From Leuctra nigra (taxonomy: Eukaryota; Arthropoda; Insecta; Plecoptera; Leuctridae), in assembly GCA_934045905.1 (NCBI GenBank), contig OW203762.1, positions 11,995,647-12,059,646 on the forward strand: a stretch of DNA of 64,000 nt, written 5' to 3'. The position numbers and the translations under genes are program-made. Positions 36,255 to 48,300 of this stretch are shown here, in pieces; position 1 is the first letter of the stretch; each line of letters opens with the position of its first letter. The notes under the pieces are model-generated. The model was not told where the DNA came from. It saw nothing but the letters and a program-made list of their open reading frames with translations, and did not search any database.

Positions 36255-36281
36255 AGCAAATCCCTACGTCCATTTTTGGGT

Positions 36282-36639
36282 GTGACTACGATCCCGACAG
36301 CCGGGACTTTCAGGTTAAAAAAATAGTCCCGACCGTAGGTTTTACTGGGCAGCGTAAGGAATAAAACTCTCTATGGGTAGACAAATTCGAACTGGGCAAC
36401 TTAAAAAAAATAACTCTATGGTTAGGCAGAATTAAAACTTGTGAAAATTACAAATAAAAAAAAATGTGCTCCCGGCCGGATTCGAACCGACGACCTCTTG
36501 CACCGTGGTCCAGTACGCTATCCATAGCGCCATCTGGACGGTCATACTGAAAGCCGTTCTTAACTAGTATATAAATAAACAAGGCCAGTCGGGACTATTT
36601 TTTTAACCTGAAAATCCCGGCTGTCGGGATTTTAGTCAC
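36282..36639. mobile_element. Inverted-repeat element enclosing a tRNA-Arg-like sequence
   Basis: The left arm (CCCGACAGCCGGGACTTTCA, then GGTTAAAAAAATAGTCCCGAC) is inverted at the right border (GTCGGGACTATTTTTTTAACC, then TCCCGGCTGTCGGGAT). The arms are about 50 bp. The centre holds the decayed tRNA at 36467-36539. Confidence 0.65.
36467..36539 (-). tRNA. tRNA-Arg(ACG)-like pseudogene
   Basis: The D arm TGGCGCTATGGATAGCG, the anticodon-loop sequence CCACGGT and the T arm GTCGG-TTCGAAT-CCGGC resemble tRNA-Arg. The acceptor stem is mispaired at about three positions, the anticodon stem is poor and position 33 is C instead of T. It is almost surely not functional. Confidence 0.55.
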
Positions 36640-36965
36640 TACCCCCATTTTTCACAATGCGTAACTACGTGTTGGTGCTCATATCTATTAAACTTTGAAT
36701 ACTATTAAAGTATACGAAATAGGACTTAGAATTTCTTTCACTGGACCCTTCGATGTGCTTCACGTCTCTTCTCATGGCAAACGTCATGGAGAAGTACCCA
36801 ACGAAATCGTCAAAAGTGGACGTAAGGTATAGTTGGTAAGATCTTGTAAGATGTTCATCATTCAAAAATATAATATTTGTAATAGTTTTAATTAAAAAAC
36901 TATTTATATGTGAAAAGTCTAAATGAATGATTATGATAATGATAATGATTATGATATGTTAATAA

Positions 36966-37095
36966 ACAAAAGGTGGGGATGAATGGTGGGAAGGAGGCAG
37001 TCGTGGTCTTACAGTAAGATACAATCCCAGCATGAAACCTGCGAAAGCACAACAGGTAGGACTGCCGCGGGAATCGAACCTGGCTTATCTGGATG
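36966..37095 (-). mobile_element. SINE family S, diverged copy
   Basis: The minus strand shows the B-box region GGTTCGATTCCCGCGGCAG and the CGACTGCCTCCTTCCCACC body. The head is largely lost. It ends 50 bp before the gypsy element. Confidence 0.6.
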
Positions 37096-37146
37096 CAAAG
37101 TGTCATACTGTCATATGGGACGCATTCCCAAAATACAATACATCTG

Positions 37147-37335
37147 TGTAATGTCAGTACCATGACTTGACTAGTGCAGTGACTAGTGACGTCAGGTCCG
37201 GTCGAACCCGGGACTGCAGGATGTATCGTACGATCTGACAGTAGTAAATGTACCTTCAGACAGAGCAGTCTAAATCTTATTCATCCTTCTGCATCCTCAC
37301 CCGTGATCATCATTAAGAAGTCTAAAGACATCACA
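37147..37335 (+). repeat. 5' LTR of the gypsy element
   Basis: Starts TGTAATGTCAG and ends ACATCACA. It is 189 bp long, the same as the 3' LTR. Confidence 0.92.
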
Positions 37336-37434
37336 TTCTGGCGACGAGGATATGAGAACTCCGAGAAACCATCATTGGACACGATATTTGAGTCCACAGA
37401 AGAGGAAGAAGTTGACGTAAAAACCGAGTTTAAA

Positions 37435-40400
37435 ATGGCGTCGCACCGGGTCTTGGGCCACATGGCAGCTTTCGACAAGTCGTTGGAAGAATTTGAAGAG
37501 TATGAAGAGCGCCTCCAGAGTTATTTGAAGGTAAATTCCATCGAAGCTGAAGGTAAAGTTGATTTACTTATCACTTTGATAGGGCCGGAGACGTACAGAC
37601 TACTTAAGAAGCTATGTGTACCCAGTGAAGTCAAGACCAAGTCTTATGATGAGTTAATCACTCTTCTAAAGCAGCATTTTTCACCACAAAAGTCGGTAAT
37701 TATGGAACGTTTTAAATTTAACCGAAGAGTGCAACAGGAAAAAGAGACTATGTCCGAGTATTTGGTTGAGCTAAATCAATTAGCTCATTACTGCAAATTT
37801 CCTGGCACTGCTGAAGATACTCTTCGGGACCGATTTGTGGTAGGAATTAGGGATAAGGCTTTTCAAAAGCGATTACTTGAGAAATCCCAGTTGTCTCTAG
37901 AACAAGTAACCCAGTTAGCTAAAAGTCACGAATTAGCTACTGAAAATGCCGCCATTTTACAACCTGCTCAGAAGGACCACGAGATCAACCAGCTGACGCC
38001 AAGACGTCGCAGCCAGTCTGCGAGTCGTAATCGAATGGGTAGTTCCAGAAAACCGTCTTCTAGTCAACCCAGTCAGCGGAAGTCTCGCACTCAGGACTAC
38101 CAGTCTACAGTTCCAAATGCAAGTCCACGAGAACAGTTTGAACCCTGTCGTCGTTGCAGCCGTCGTCATGCCGAAGTCACGTGCCCCGCCCGACAATGGC
38201 AGTGCTTCACGTGCAAGCAGAAGGGACACACATCTCGAGTATGCAAGAAGCAACGAGGTAACATTTCAAATGTATTGAAATCGCCCTACGAGGATGAGTC
38301 CGATTCCTCGGATGCAGAGTTCTGCGGAGACATCAGTCACATCAGGTCGGTAAATCACCTAGCTTCAAACAGTCCGATGGTAGCAGAGATGATCGTGGAG
38401 GGCCATAAAGTACCCTTTGAAGTAGATTCAGGTGCAGCATGCACTATAATTTCGAAGTATTCTTACAGTCAGCTGTTTAAGCACATTCCGTGTAAGAAGT
38501 CTAGTCTTTCCTTGAAGTCTGTCCAAGGTCAGCCCATTGAGATACTTGGAGAAATTGAAGTGTCAGTCGATCATTTCGGAGGCAGAAAGGTCTTACCCGT
38601 TGTGGTGTCACTGTCAAATACCATGCCAAGTCTGTTAGGTCGAACCTGGTTAGACGAGCTTGTTCCGAAGTGGCGTAATGAATTGGAAATGAATAGTGTC
38701 CTCAGGGAACGTAGTCCCAAGTCAGGGAGGTCGTCTCAAGTCAATCCTAACCCTGATTCAAGTCTAGTTGAGGATTTGAAAGGGAAGTTCCCCTCCGTCT
38801 TTGCAAAAGAGGGTCCTCCTATTGCAAACTACCAGGCAGACATAGTCATGAAACCAGATGCGACTCCAATTTTCTGTAAGCCGTATGCTGTCCCATACGC
38901 TCTGGTCGAGAAAGTTGAGGCCGAGTTAAATCGGTTAGTAGCGAATAACACCATCGTTCCGGTAACCCGCAGCGACTGGGCTTCGCCCCTGGTAGTTGTA
39001 TCAAAGAAGTCTGGCGATGTGAGGTTGTGTGTTGACATCAAGGTGTCCCTGAACCGGGTCTGTGAAACGGAACATTACCCCTTACCCCGTCCAGAGGATA
39101 TCTTCGCCACATTGGCCGGAGGAAAAGTCTACAGTGTACTAGATCTGTCAAATGCATACTTGCAATTAACCGTCTCCAAGCAATCCCAGTCCTTGTTAAC
39201 CGTCAACACTCACATGGGGTTGTTCAGATACACTCGTCTCGCGTATGGCTTCAAATGTGCTCCAGCCATATTCCAATCTGTCATGGAAAGAGTCTTGAAA
39301 GGTATTCCAAATGTTTGTGTATACCTAGATGACATACTCATCGTTAGCAAGTCCCTGGAAGAGCACAAAGAAACACTTTCTTTAGTTCTGAGGAAGTTGC
39401 AAGAAAACAACTTACGCATCAATGTTCCGAAGTGCGTTTTTGCGAAAAGTTCAGTCCAGTACTTGGGTCATCGTATCGATGCTCAAGGATTACATCCAAC
39501 TCAAGAGAAAATCGATTCCATAACGTCCTGTCCTAGTCCGTCAAACTTGAAGCAGCTTCAATCTTACCTAGGATTTCTGAACTTCTACCATAAATTCCTA
39601 CCCATGTCATCCACCAACCTTCAACCTCTCTACCGGTTAGAGAAGAAGGAAGAACCATGGTCGTGGACAGAGGAATGTGAGGATGCCTTCCAACATAGTA
39701 AGCAGTTAATGTTGAATAACCAACTACTTGCCCATTATGATCCAACTCGACCAATCCTGTTAGCATGTGATGCCTCACCCTATGGAGTGGGTGCCGTTCT
39801 GTCACATGTCATCGACGGAGTTGAACGACCTGTAATGTTCGCATCCTCAACCCTAAATGACGCAGAAAAGAATTACGCGCAAGTAGAGCGAGAGGCTCTG
39901 GCTTTGATCTTCGGAGTCAAGAAGTTTCATAAATACCTATTTGGTCGGAAATTCACCCTCATTACAGACCACCAACCCTTGAAAGTAATATTTGGTTCCA
40001 AGACCGCCATACCGACATTGGCCGCAGCACGATTACAGCGGTGGGCTATTATCTTGTCAGCTTACTCGTATGAAGGAGAGTATCGGAAGGGAGCGCTGCT
40101 AGCAAACGCCGACGCACTGTCTAGACTGCCGGTGCCTGGGAAGGCGGAGCGTTGTGCCTATGTGGCATCACCAGTGTCCATGACGGTAAACTTACTTCGA
40201 GAGGAGGGTTCAACGCCCCTCACTGCGCAAGATATTGCAAGAGAGACGAGGAAGGATCACCATTTATCTAAGGTGTTGCAATATACCCAGACAGGTTGGC
40301 CTGGGCACATCGACGACATAAACTTACAACCATATTTCTCAAGAAGGAAGGAGTTGTCAGTTGATTTCCAATGTCTAACCCTAGGAAATCGAGTGGTCAT

Positions 40401-41442
40401 TCCCCTCAGCCTCCGAGAGGATGTTTTGCAAGTACTCCACGCTCAGCATCCGGGAGTGGTACGATCCAAGATGTTATGTCGTAGTTATTTCTGGTGGCCT
40501 GGTGTTGATAATGACATTGAAGAACTAGCAGCAACTTGTGTGGCATGTCAGAGTGTTCTACCTAACAAGAAACCGGGTCCGTTGCACAGTTGGCCCGTCT
40601 CCTACCGGCCGTGGCAACGAATTCATCTAGATTTTGCAGAAAGGAACGGTATTAAATTCCTTGTGTTAGCAGACAGTCACTCCAAATGGATGGAAGTGTG
40701 GAAGATGTCCTCCACCACCGCCGGCAACGTGATCAACAAGTTGCGACAAACCATTGCGGTCTTCGGTATCCCCGAGATGATCGTCACAGACAACGGACCA
40801 CCATTCGACTCCACTGAGTTAACCGACTACTGCAACCGGGTAGGGATCAAGTTAGTCCATTCCCCGCCTTACCATCCCCAATCTAACGGGTTAGCCGAGA
40901 ATTTTGTCGGCTTACTTAAACGTAACTTAGCCCGACAAGAAAAGTCTGGTACTACACTGTCCATACAAGATCAAGTTAGCAATTTTCTGTTCAGTTACCG
41001 AAACACCCCGAGCACAGTCACCGGCCTCAGTCCGGCCGATATCCTTCTTCGGCTGAAGCCTCGTACGCAGCTTCAACTACTGAAACCAGATGTCACACAG
41101 CAACTTCAAGACCAGCAACAGACCAGTACGCGGAATTTCCAGGGTCATTCGCAACCCATCGAGCAACACTACGCTGTAGGAAATCTCGTGTGGGTGAAAA
41201 TTCTCAAAGATAAAGGTGAATGGGAAAAAGGTGAAATTAAGCAAGTTATCAGTGCTGTGACCTACTTAGTAGAGGTAAAAAATCGTATCAGATTTGTGCA
41301 CAGTGATCAGATGCGCCCCCGAAGGAAGCAAGCGACAAATATGCCATTCCCCAGTGCTATACCATCTCAAGTTCAAAACCCCAGTATACCAATACAGAGA
41401 CCTCAAAGAGCAAGAAAAGTTCCACAGAAATTGGACCTGTAA
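37435..41442 (+). CDS. Gag-Pol polyprotein of the gypsy element
   Basis: The ATG at 37435 (AAAATGGCG) is the likely start; the open frame reaches back into the LTR but that part is not gag-like. The product is 1335 residues in a single frame with no gag/pol shift. In order: gag; a CCHC zinc knuckle (CFTCKQKGHTSRVC, about residue 255); protease DSGAACTIIS (about 328); reverse transcriptase with YLDDILIV (about 629); RNase H with ACDASPYGVGAVLS (about 776) and TDHQPL; integrase with an H-H-C-C zinc site (about 1001-1035) and DDE residues in LADSHSKW, TDNGPPF and GLAENF (about 1078, 1117 and 1153). Reverse transcriptase has CVDIKVSLN where most relatives have CVDYR/K. All core catalytic residues are present, so the copy may be active. 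No chromodomain is seen. Confidence 0.95.
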   Translation: MASHRVLGHMAAFDKSLEEFEEYEERLQSYLKVNSIEAEGKVDLLITLIGPETYRLLKKLCVPSEVKTKSYDELITLLKQHFSPQKSVIMERFKFNRRVQQEKETMSEYLVELNQLAHYCKFPGTAEDTLRDRFVVGIRDKAFQKRLLEKSQLSLEQVTQLAKSHELATENAAILQPAQKDHEINQLTPRRRSQSASRNRMGSSRKPSSSQPSQRKSRTQDYQSTVPNASPREQFEPCRRCSRRHAEVTCPARQWQCFTCKQKGHTSRVCKKQRGNISNVLKSPYEDESDSSDAEFCGDISHIRSVNHLASNSPMVAEMIVEGHKVPFEVDSGAACTIISKYSYSQLFKHIPCKKSSLSLKSVQGQPIEILGEIEVSVDHFGGRKVLPVVVSLSNTMPSLLGRTWLDELVPKWRNELEMNSVLRERSPKSGRSSQVNPNPDSSLVEDLKGKFPSVFAKEGPPIANYQADIVMKPDATPIFCKPYAVPYALVEKVEAELNRLVANNTIVPVTRSDWASPLVVVSKKSGDVRLCVDIKVSLNRVCETEHYPLPRPEDIFATLAGGKVYSVLDLSNAYLQLTVSKQSQSLLTVNTHMGLFRYTRLAYGFKCAPAIFQSVMERVLKGIPNVCVYLDDILIVSKSLEEHKETLSLVLRKLQENNLRINVPKCVFAKSSVQYLGHRIDAQGLHPTQEKIDSITSCPSPSNLKQLQSYLGFLNFYHKFLPMSSTNLQPLYRLEKKEEPWSWTEECEDAFQHSKQLMLNNQLLAHYDPTRPILLACDASPYGVGAVLSHVIDGVERPVMFASSTLNDAEKNYAQVEREALALIFGVKKFHKYLFGRKFTLITDHQPLKVIFGSKTAIPTLAAARLQRWAIILSAYSYEGEYRKGALLANADALSRLPVPGKAERCAYVASPVSMTVNLLREEGSTPLTAQDIARETRKDHHLSKVLQYTQTGWPGHIDDINLQPYFSRRKELSVDFQCLTLGNRVVIPLSLREDVLQVLHAQHPGVVRSKMLCRSYFWWPGVDNDIEELAATCVACQSVLPNKKPGPLHSWPVSYRPWQRIHLDFAERNGIKFLVLADSHSKWMEVWKMSSTTAGNVINKLRQTIAVFGIPEMIVTDNGPPFDSTELTDYCNRVGIKLVHSPPYHPQSNGLAENFVGLLKRNLARQEKSGTTLSIQDQVSNFLFSYRNTPSTVTGLSPADILLRLKPRTQLQLLKPDVTQQLQDQQQTSTRNFQGHSQPIEQHYAVGNLVWVKILKDKGEWEKGEIKQVISAVTYLVEVKNRIRFVHSDQMRPRRKQATNMPFPSAIPSQVQNPSIPIQRPQRARKVPQKLDL

Positions 41443-41892
41443 ATTGTTCAGTTACCTACATGTACCTGCCTAGCTGATTGTTTACCTGTTACTGTGTATT
41501 TTGGAATTTTGAGAGTATTGATCAACTTGTAATTATTGTTTTGTACCCTGCATTGTTTTACATGTGTATTTTGGAATTTTGAGAATACCAATTGGTCAAC
41601 TTGTAATTATTATTTTGTAGTACCATGCAATTTCTAAGAAATGGCCTAGAACCAAACTTCTGCTAAAGTCAAAAAATATGTATTTTTGGTTGTAGATTGC
41701 ATTCTTATAGTAGATTGCATTCAGAAGAAAATAAATTTACTATAATTTAGGATACAGGAACTCATAGGTGTAGGTTTATAAATCATGTTTCTGACTGTCG
41801 ACACGTGAACTGATTGTATCAACATTGTACATGTCAATAATTGTAAATTGTATCATTGCCTTTATGACACACAAATTTAAAAAGGGGAGAAA

Positions 41893-42081
41893 TGTAATGT
41901 CAGTACCATGACTTGACTAGTGCAGTGACTAGTGACGTCAGGTCCGGTCGAACCCGGGACTGCAGGATGTATCGTACGATCTGACAGTAGTAAATGTACC
42001 TTCAGACAGAGCAGTCTAAATCTTATTCATCCTTCTGCATCCTCACCCGTGCTCATCATTAAGAAGTCTAAAGACATCACA
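41893..42081 (+). repeat. 3' LTR of the gypsy element
   Basis: 189 bp, near-identical to 37147-37335, preceded by the polypurine tract and followed by the target duplication ATCTG. Confidence 0.92.
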
Positions 42082-42377
42082 ATCTGTAGAAACTTAAACT
42101 GGTTAAGTTTACTATACCACTTCCCTTGAGTATTTGCCAAATAAATTATTTACAATACTTCACTTCGTTAACAAAAGTTTACAACAATTGTTCATAAACT
42201 CCCATAACCTCCCCCCCCCCCCCCCCCTCCCACCCCTTTCCAGTTGTAATTCCATACCAATAACTGCTCAATTACTGCGGATCACTTAAACTTTTAGCAA
42301 TCAAGTAACTTGTATCAATGATGTGAGTTGTCAATTATTGTGATCAGTTGTTGACAGTGGTGTCAATTCTCACAGAC

Positions 42378-45300
42378 ATGTTCGCGGACAAAGTATCTCC
42401 CGTCTTATGTCTGGCCATCCTAACAGGAGCATTGCCAATTTCACGAACACACAGAGGTAACATTAACATACAGTGACAGCAACAGGCCAATAAGAGATCA
42501 AGGTTACACCATGACGCATGAACCTAGTGCTGTGATTGGTCGGTTGCTGTTGCGATCTTATTTTTTTTCTCTGAAACCAGTTGGGTCTAAGAGTTCATAG
42601 TGGGCCATGATTGGTGGTCAACCTTACTGGTCTTGCGTGATTTTTTTCAGCCTTGCCTGATAAGTCATGCGCCGTCAGGCTACCGGTGAGCGTGGTCACC
42701 TTACATACGCACGGCGCATCTTCAAATTTACATCTGCGATGACGGAACAATATGATCAGAGTTAGAGCCTTAAATTTTGTCAAAAGCTTGGTGAAACAAT
42801 TTCTAGGATTAAGCAGACTTTCGGCAAAGATGCTATGGTGGTTACAAAAATTAAATAATGGTTTACCCAGTTTAAAGATGGCCGTAATTCGGTTGACAAT
42901 GACCAACAGCGTTCTGATCGGCAGCCAACACAACAAGATCCGCAAATTATTAACCAATTGATGATGGATGATGATCATTGATCATGGATGATGATCATTG
43001 ATCATCTGATAGACTTCTAAAAGTCCTATCAAAAAGGTATCCGTTTTCTTCATGCTGCTGTTCGGCGCAAGAGACCCAACCTGTGGTGACTGTCACACAA
43101 CTGGCCACTGCTTCCACAAATCTCTGGTGCCTTCTTACCCTCTGGTCAAACAGTTCAGGCTAACAAGGGGTCAGATAGGCCCCTGGTCTACAGACATAGA
43201 TCGTAATGATTTCTGGTGGTTCCCAAGCTGATGGAGCCGGATTACGTAATCGTCCGTAAAGTGGAATTGGCAATTTAAAAATTCGACGAGCGTATGTAAG
43301 ATGACCATGCTCACCCGCTTCCTGACATCGCCTGACTTATCACGCAAGCCTGAAAATAATCACGCATGCCCAGTAAGGTTGACTACCAAACATAGCCAAC
43401 TATGAACTATCACACCCAACTGGTTTCAGAGCAAAAAAATAAAGTCGGATACTTTTTGAACAGACCTCGTATGCTCAAGGTAACAGTGGACGCATCATTT
43501 TCAAATATTTCCCATCACAACCAATTATGTTTATTTATGTTAGTTTATTTGTTATGTTATGTTTGGTTAAGTTTGAAATATTACAAGGTCAATAAGACCA
43601 AAATTTTATAAAATTTTACCACGTTTCATACTAATCTATCTTCCACTTAGTAAAAATTTAAAAATAATCTTCCAATTGGTCGTATATAAATACTGATCAA
43701 AATTTAAGTTCAAATTTTCAAATTTTCAACCCGCGCCGTCGAAAGACTGATAACAGGTAAAGGGAGGTGGTCACATTAACCCCCAACCACCCCAGTCTCT
43801 CTGGCCCAACGGCAGCAACAGCGGGACAAAGTTGAACGGTCACCCATCCAACCGCTGATCCCACTCAATGTTGCTTAACCTCGGTGATCTGACTAGAACC
43901 GTGGTAACCAATCCACCAGCCATTGTGTAACTTAAACTCTGTCTTTACATGCTCAGGTTGGCAATGCAAGCTCTGCTCCTTGATCTCCTTGTACTCGCTG
44001 ATCATCTACGTCGCCGTCGTGTCTCTCAGCGCGTCGATCATCTGCAACGAAGTGGCGGCCATCTTGCTGGAGCACGAGGAGTTCGACACCAAGATCTATC
44101 TCGCCATCTTCCTCGCTCTCCTGTCGCCGTGTCTGTGCATCCCACTCTGTTCCTGGAGGGAAGCTCGTCGTCTGGTCGCGTACCTGCACAGCTGGGACGA
44201 CTTCCAGGTACACTTCTTCACTACTTGACCGTTCAAGCCTGTCTCGTTAGTTGCTGCGATTTGAGCCAGAGAGACTGGAGTGGTTAGAGGTTAATGTCCA
44301 TAATCTACAGTTATCCAGTCTCTGTACGGACCGAGTTGAGAAGGCCCGTCTTGCAAAGTCATGGAATTAAGTTTGTTAAACCTTAACGTAAACTAACGTA
44401 ACCCTCCTATCGTCTAAAGGGCCCAGATTCACAAAGCTTTTCCCCGGGGTTTTTAAAATAAACCCCATTTTTTCACTGCTTTAGATACACCAAAGTGGGG
44501 TGAACTATTTAATCACACTGGGGAAAAGCTTTGTGAATCCGGGCTCAGAAGGGTTTGGCGAACTAAATTCCATAACTGTACATGCCACACCGTCCTTTGG
44601 ATGGGACGCAAAGCCAGCATGGCGCAGGAGGTTAACGTCTCACTTGCTTGCAGTGGATTTGCTTGAAATCCAGGAGAAGTTGTGGATCTTCAAACATACT
44701 ATACCTACTGTATAGGTAGGGTGCATGACGTATCTTTAAGAGACCTAGAATATGGTTAACCGTAGGTTAATGTTCAAATGTCAACACGCCCTTGCATATT
44801 ACCAAACAGAGCTCAAAGATACTGTGTCGTAGTTGCAACATTGTATCCTTGAGCTGAACTAATATGCATGGGCGTCACCAAGCTACATACTGTAATAGAA
44901 TGAAGTTGCGGAATGGAAGGGTTTCCGTAGACTGGAGTTTTAAGTGCACATTATTTAGATTGTGTTACTTTAAAGTATTACTACCATTCTTGTCTGCGTC
45001 ATAAGAAATGAATTTAAAACACAAAAATCCATGGATATCCATATGAAAATCTATGGACCAGTCGTCAATTGAAATTTTCTTTGAGACTACTTTCTTATTT
45101 GGCAATATCTGAAAGAATAATGACGCAACTACTCTAAAGGTACGTTTACAGTTCGGCGTTCGACGTTCGACGCTCAGCGCTGGCGCTAAATTAAGATGAA
45201 CATGGTTTGTACGCCAGCGCTCGGCGTTGGCCAATCAGGAGGCTCAACGTCGAGTGCTGAGCGCCGAACGTCGAACGAACGCCGAGCTGTAAACGTACCT

Positions 45301-48300
45301 TAAGACATTGAAAAGAAGTTACGCAATCGAACTATGAGCACTAGACACTTCCACTCGTACGACAACTATTCCCCGAACAACCTGCATCTCATGACCTTGT
45401 GGTAGACGTTCTACATGGAAGCGACCGGCCACGAGCTACACTTTCAACTCACGAAGCCCGTCGTGCTCTACACTCTGTTCACTTGTTTCTTCTCCGGCAC
45501 GAACTACCTGGGCGTCATGTTCTACCCGCCGTATCTGACCTGCTGGCGCGCTCTGGTGATCCTCGTCAACTCTGCACTCGTGTTCTTGTCGATCACCCTC
45601 TGGATACTCGCGTGCACGGCGCTTGCGCAAGCGGGAACCAAGCTGGCGGAACACATACAAGTAGGAGTTATAGTGCTGCATTATTGTTTATTGTTTGTTT
45701 TCATGCTATTTCCCCATACTCATGTTTGTAATAATAATTGTTGTAGTTAAAATGACTGTTTTATTATTATCAATACAAAATTATTTCAACTAATCAGCGT
45801 GTAGACCTAGGCGAGTAAAGTTCGTTCACGTTTAGAATAATGGTCCGTAATGGCGGCCGTGTACTATAATTGTAGTCTAGCGAGCATTTTTATACCTACA
45901 CATGAATATATCAATAATCAAAAAATATGTATAAGACGACTGTAGATAAAAAATAAATCAATTTTATTGAATTTTTCTAATATTATCTTCTATTAAAAAT
46001 GGTGTATTACACATAATTTATGCAATTTCAATAATACAAAGAAGAAAGTCTTGCCATTGACAGGGCAGTGTTCAAGTGAACGACCAATGAACGACGTGAT
46101 CGACTAAAACATCAGAAATATTCTTAACGTGAACGAACTTTTGGAACAAGCGTCCCAGAATCACTGATAAATTGTTAAAAAAAGAAACACCCAAGAAACA
46201 CCCAAAAAAGAAACACACGGGGAAACAAGTGGGGCTATTTTAACACCTTAGAACCACTTTTAACTAGTCTATATTCGAAAAAAACGCCCTGCGGGGCAAC
46301 AATTGTGTGTGTTGGGGGGGGGGGGGGGGGGGGGGATTGTTTGATCAATTGGTGAATTTTAGACCACCGGAGTCACTTTTTAATTGTTTACATTTTAAAG
46401 CAGGGCCTGCTGGGCTAATCTAGTTGAAATCATGAAATAATTTCAATTTTCCAAAAAGCATTATTATCTAAGTTGTGAAAGGAACAAAGTAATTTGAATC
46501 TCCCTCGCCAACTTGCTCGATCTGTCTTGCTTGTGCTCAGGTCGCCAACACGCCTGCGCAACTGCGCGCCTACAGAAGACTCTGGCTGCGCCTGCGCGAA
46601 CTCACCACGCGCACAAGTCACGTGATGACGCTGACCTTGACGCCGCCATTGCTGGTGATGGTCTGGTGCTGCATTCTCTCGGCATACGGCATTGTCACAC
46701 ACATCAACAACATATTCGACAGGGAGGACATTCTCTCCGCCTACAGTCGGCTCTTCGCTAGATTCGTTGTCTTTTACTTCATGTTTTGTGCTAAAGGACA
46801 AGTGGCAACAACACATGTTGGTTAAAAAGTATATTGTTTATTCCCAGAATGCCAGCTGATATTAAATCACAGAAGCCACATTTTCAAGTAGCAACGAAGC
46901 ACTTTTTAATTTGTATGAAGAAACTTTTCATATCACATAAGCTAAATAATTAAAATTAAACACTGAGTATTTTCTTCTATCTAATTACTTTTTAACATAC
47001 TTAAAACATTAACAACTTGATAAATTGAGTTATTTATTTCATTCAATTGATATTCTTGATCTTATTCTATCACTAACATTGAAGTGAATAGGTGAAGTAG
47101 GTTAGGTTCGGCTATTTTTGGCTTCATACTTCCAGAAATGTAAGAATTCCTAAAATAAATTCAAACTTATTATAACTGTAACTACTAAAAATGCATATAA
47201 CTTCACACAAATGGTCTGACTCAATTAGAAATAAATCCTACAGTATGCCACCAATTGTAATAATCGTCCCATTAAAGATACATCTATTCAAAAGTGTTTT
47301 GTATCTCAAGCTCTGACCATGAATCAGAAAATTGTTTGCTTCTTCTTTCAGATCAGAGATTCTCTACGAGAGTATTTACATGGTTTCAACACTTGCAATT
47401 CATCCAGAAAGACATTACAAGAAGTAAGCATGATTGTAAAGCGACGGAACCGGTATGGCTGAGTGGTAACGCTCTGGACTTGTATTCCGGAGGCCAGGGT
47501 TCGATTCCCGCGGCCGTCCTTCCTGCCTGGGTTTTTTCGTAGTATTCCCTCAGTCGACAGGCAAATGCTGGAAAGGTACCCTACTAATAGGCCACGACCG
47601 CCTCCTTCCCACCTTCCATCCTTACCTACTCTTCACCATCATCTCCCAATCTTCATCATAATCATTCATCTGTCGCCTTTTGCCTCGCTACAGAACAGTG
47701 CGACGTTAAGAGGGCTGAGTAGTGAGCGTGGCCTTGAAGAGTTTTTTAATCGATTTTTTTCAATATATTTTACCAATGTGATTGTTAACAAAATAGGGCT
47801 TTGTACGCGTATTCAGAACAGTTTAATGAAAATAATTTCATAGATTGAAATAAGTTATTAGTTTTATTTTGTCCAACAGATGTTTAGTGCCATAATTTTA
47901 CTAATTTTCAGGCACTAAACGTCTGTAGGACAAAGTAAATCTAATAAACCATTACAAGCTATGGAATTATTTACATTGAACTGTTCTGAATACCCGTACA
48001 AAGCCTTATTTTGTTAACAATTACATTGATAAAAGATATTGATAAAAATCTATTAAAAAACTCTTCAAGGTCAAACTCACTACCCAGCCGTCTTAAGCCC
48101 CAGCCAAAAAAAGATTGTAGAGCTTTACTATTACAGTTATTATAGTGCCTCGACAGGTCTTCACGAATAGTCGATTACCCGGGACTTGTTCTTGAATAAT
48201 GTAACCGAGCTTCAATGATTTCAGGCGAGATTGTTTCTGCGAGCCATCGACTTAAACCCGCCTGTCTTGACCTTGGGCGGATTTGTTGAGGTCAACAAAA

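Larger units (their letters stand above)
37147..42081 (+). mobile_element. Intact Ty3/gypsy LTR retrotransposon
   Basis: It has 189-bp LTRs, a 5-bp target duplication ATCTG (37142-37146 and 42082-42086), and a primer-binding region TGGCGACGAGGA two or three bases after the 5' LTR. One long gag-pol frame is followed by a purine tract AAAAAGGGGAGAAA directly before the 3' LTR. No env-like frame follows pol. The LTRs differ at one position that I can see (A/C in CCGTG(A/C)TCAT), so the insertion is recent. It lies about 300 bp upstream of the gustatory receptor start codon in the same orientation. Confidence 0.95.

Noticed and set aside
37186..37434. N-terminal extension of the gag-pol frame into the 5' LTR
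   Set aside because: The frame is open by chance there; the ATG at 37435 has better context and begins gag-like sequence.
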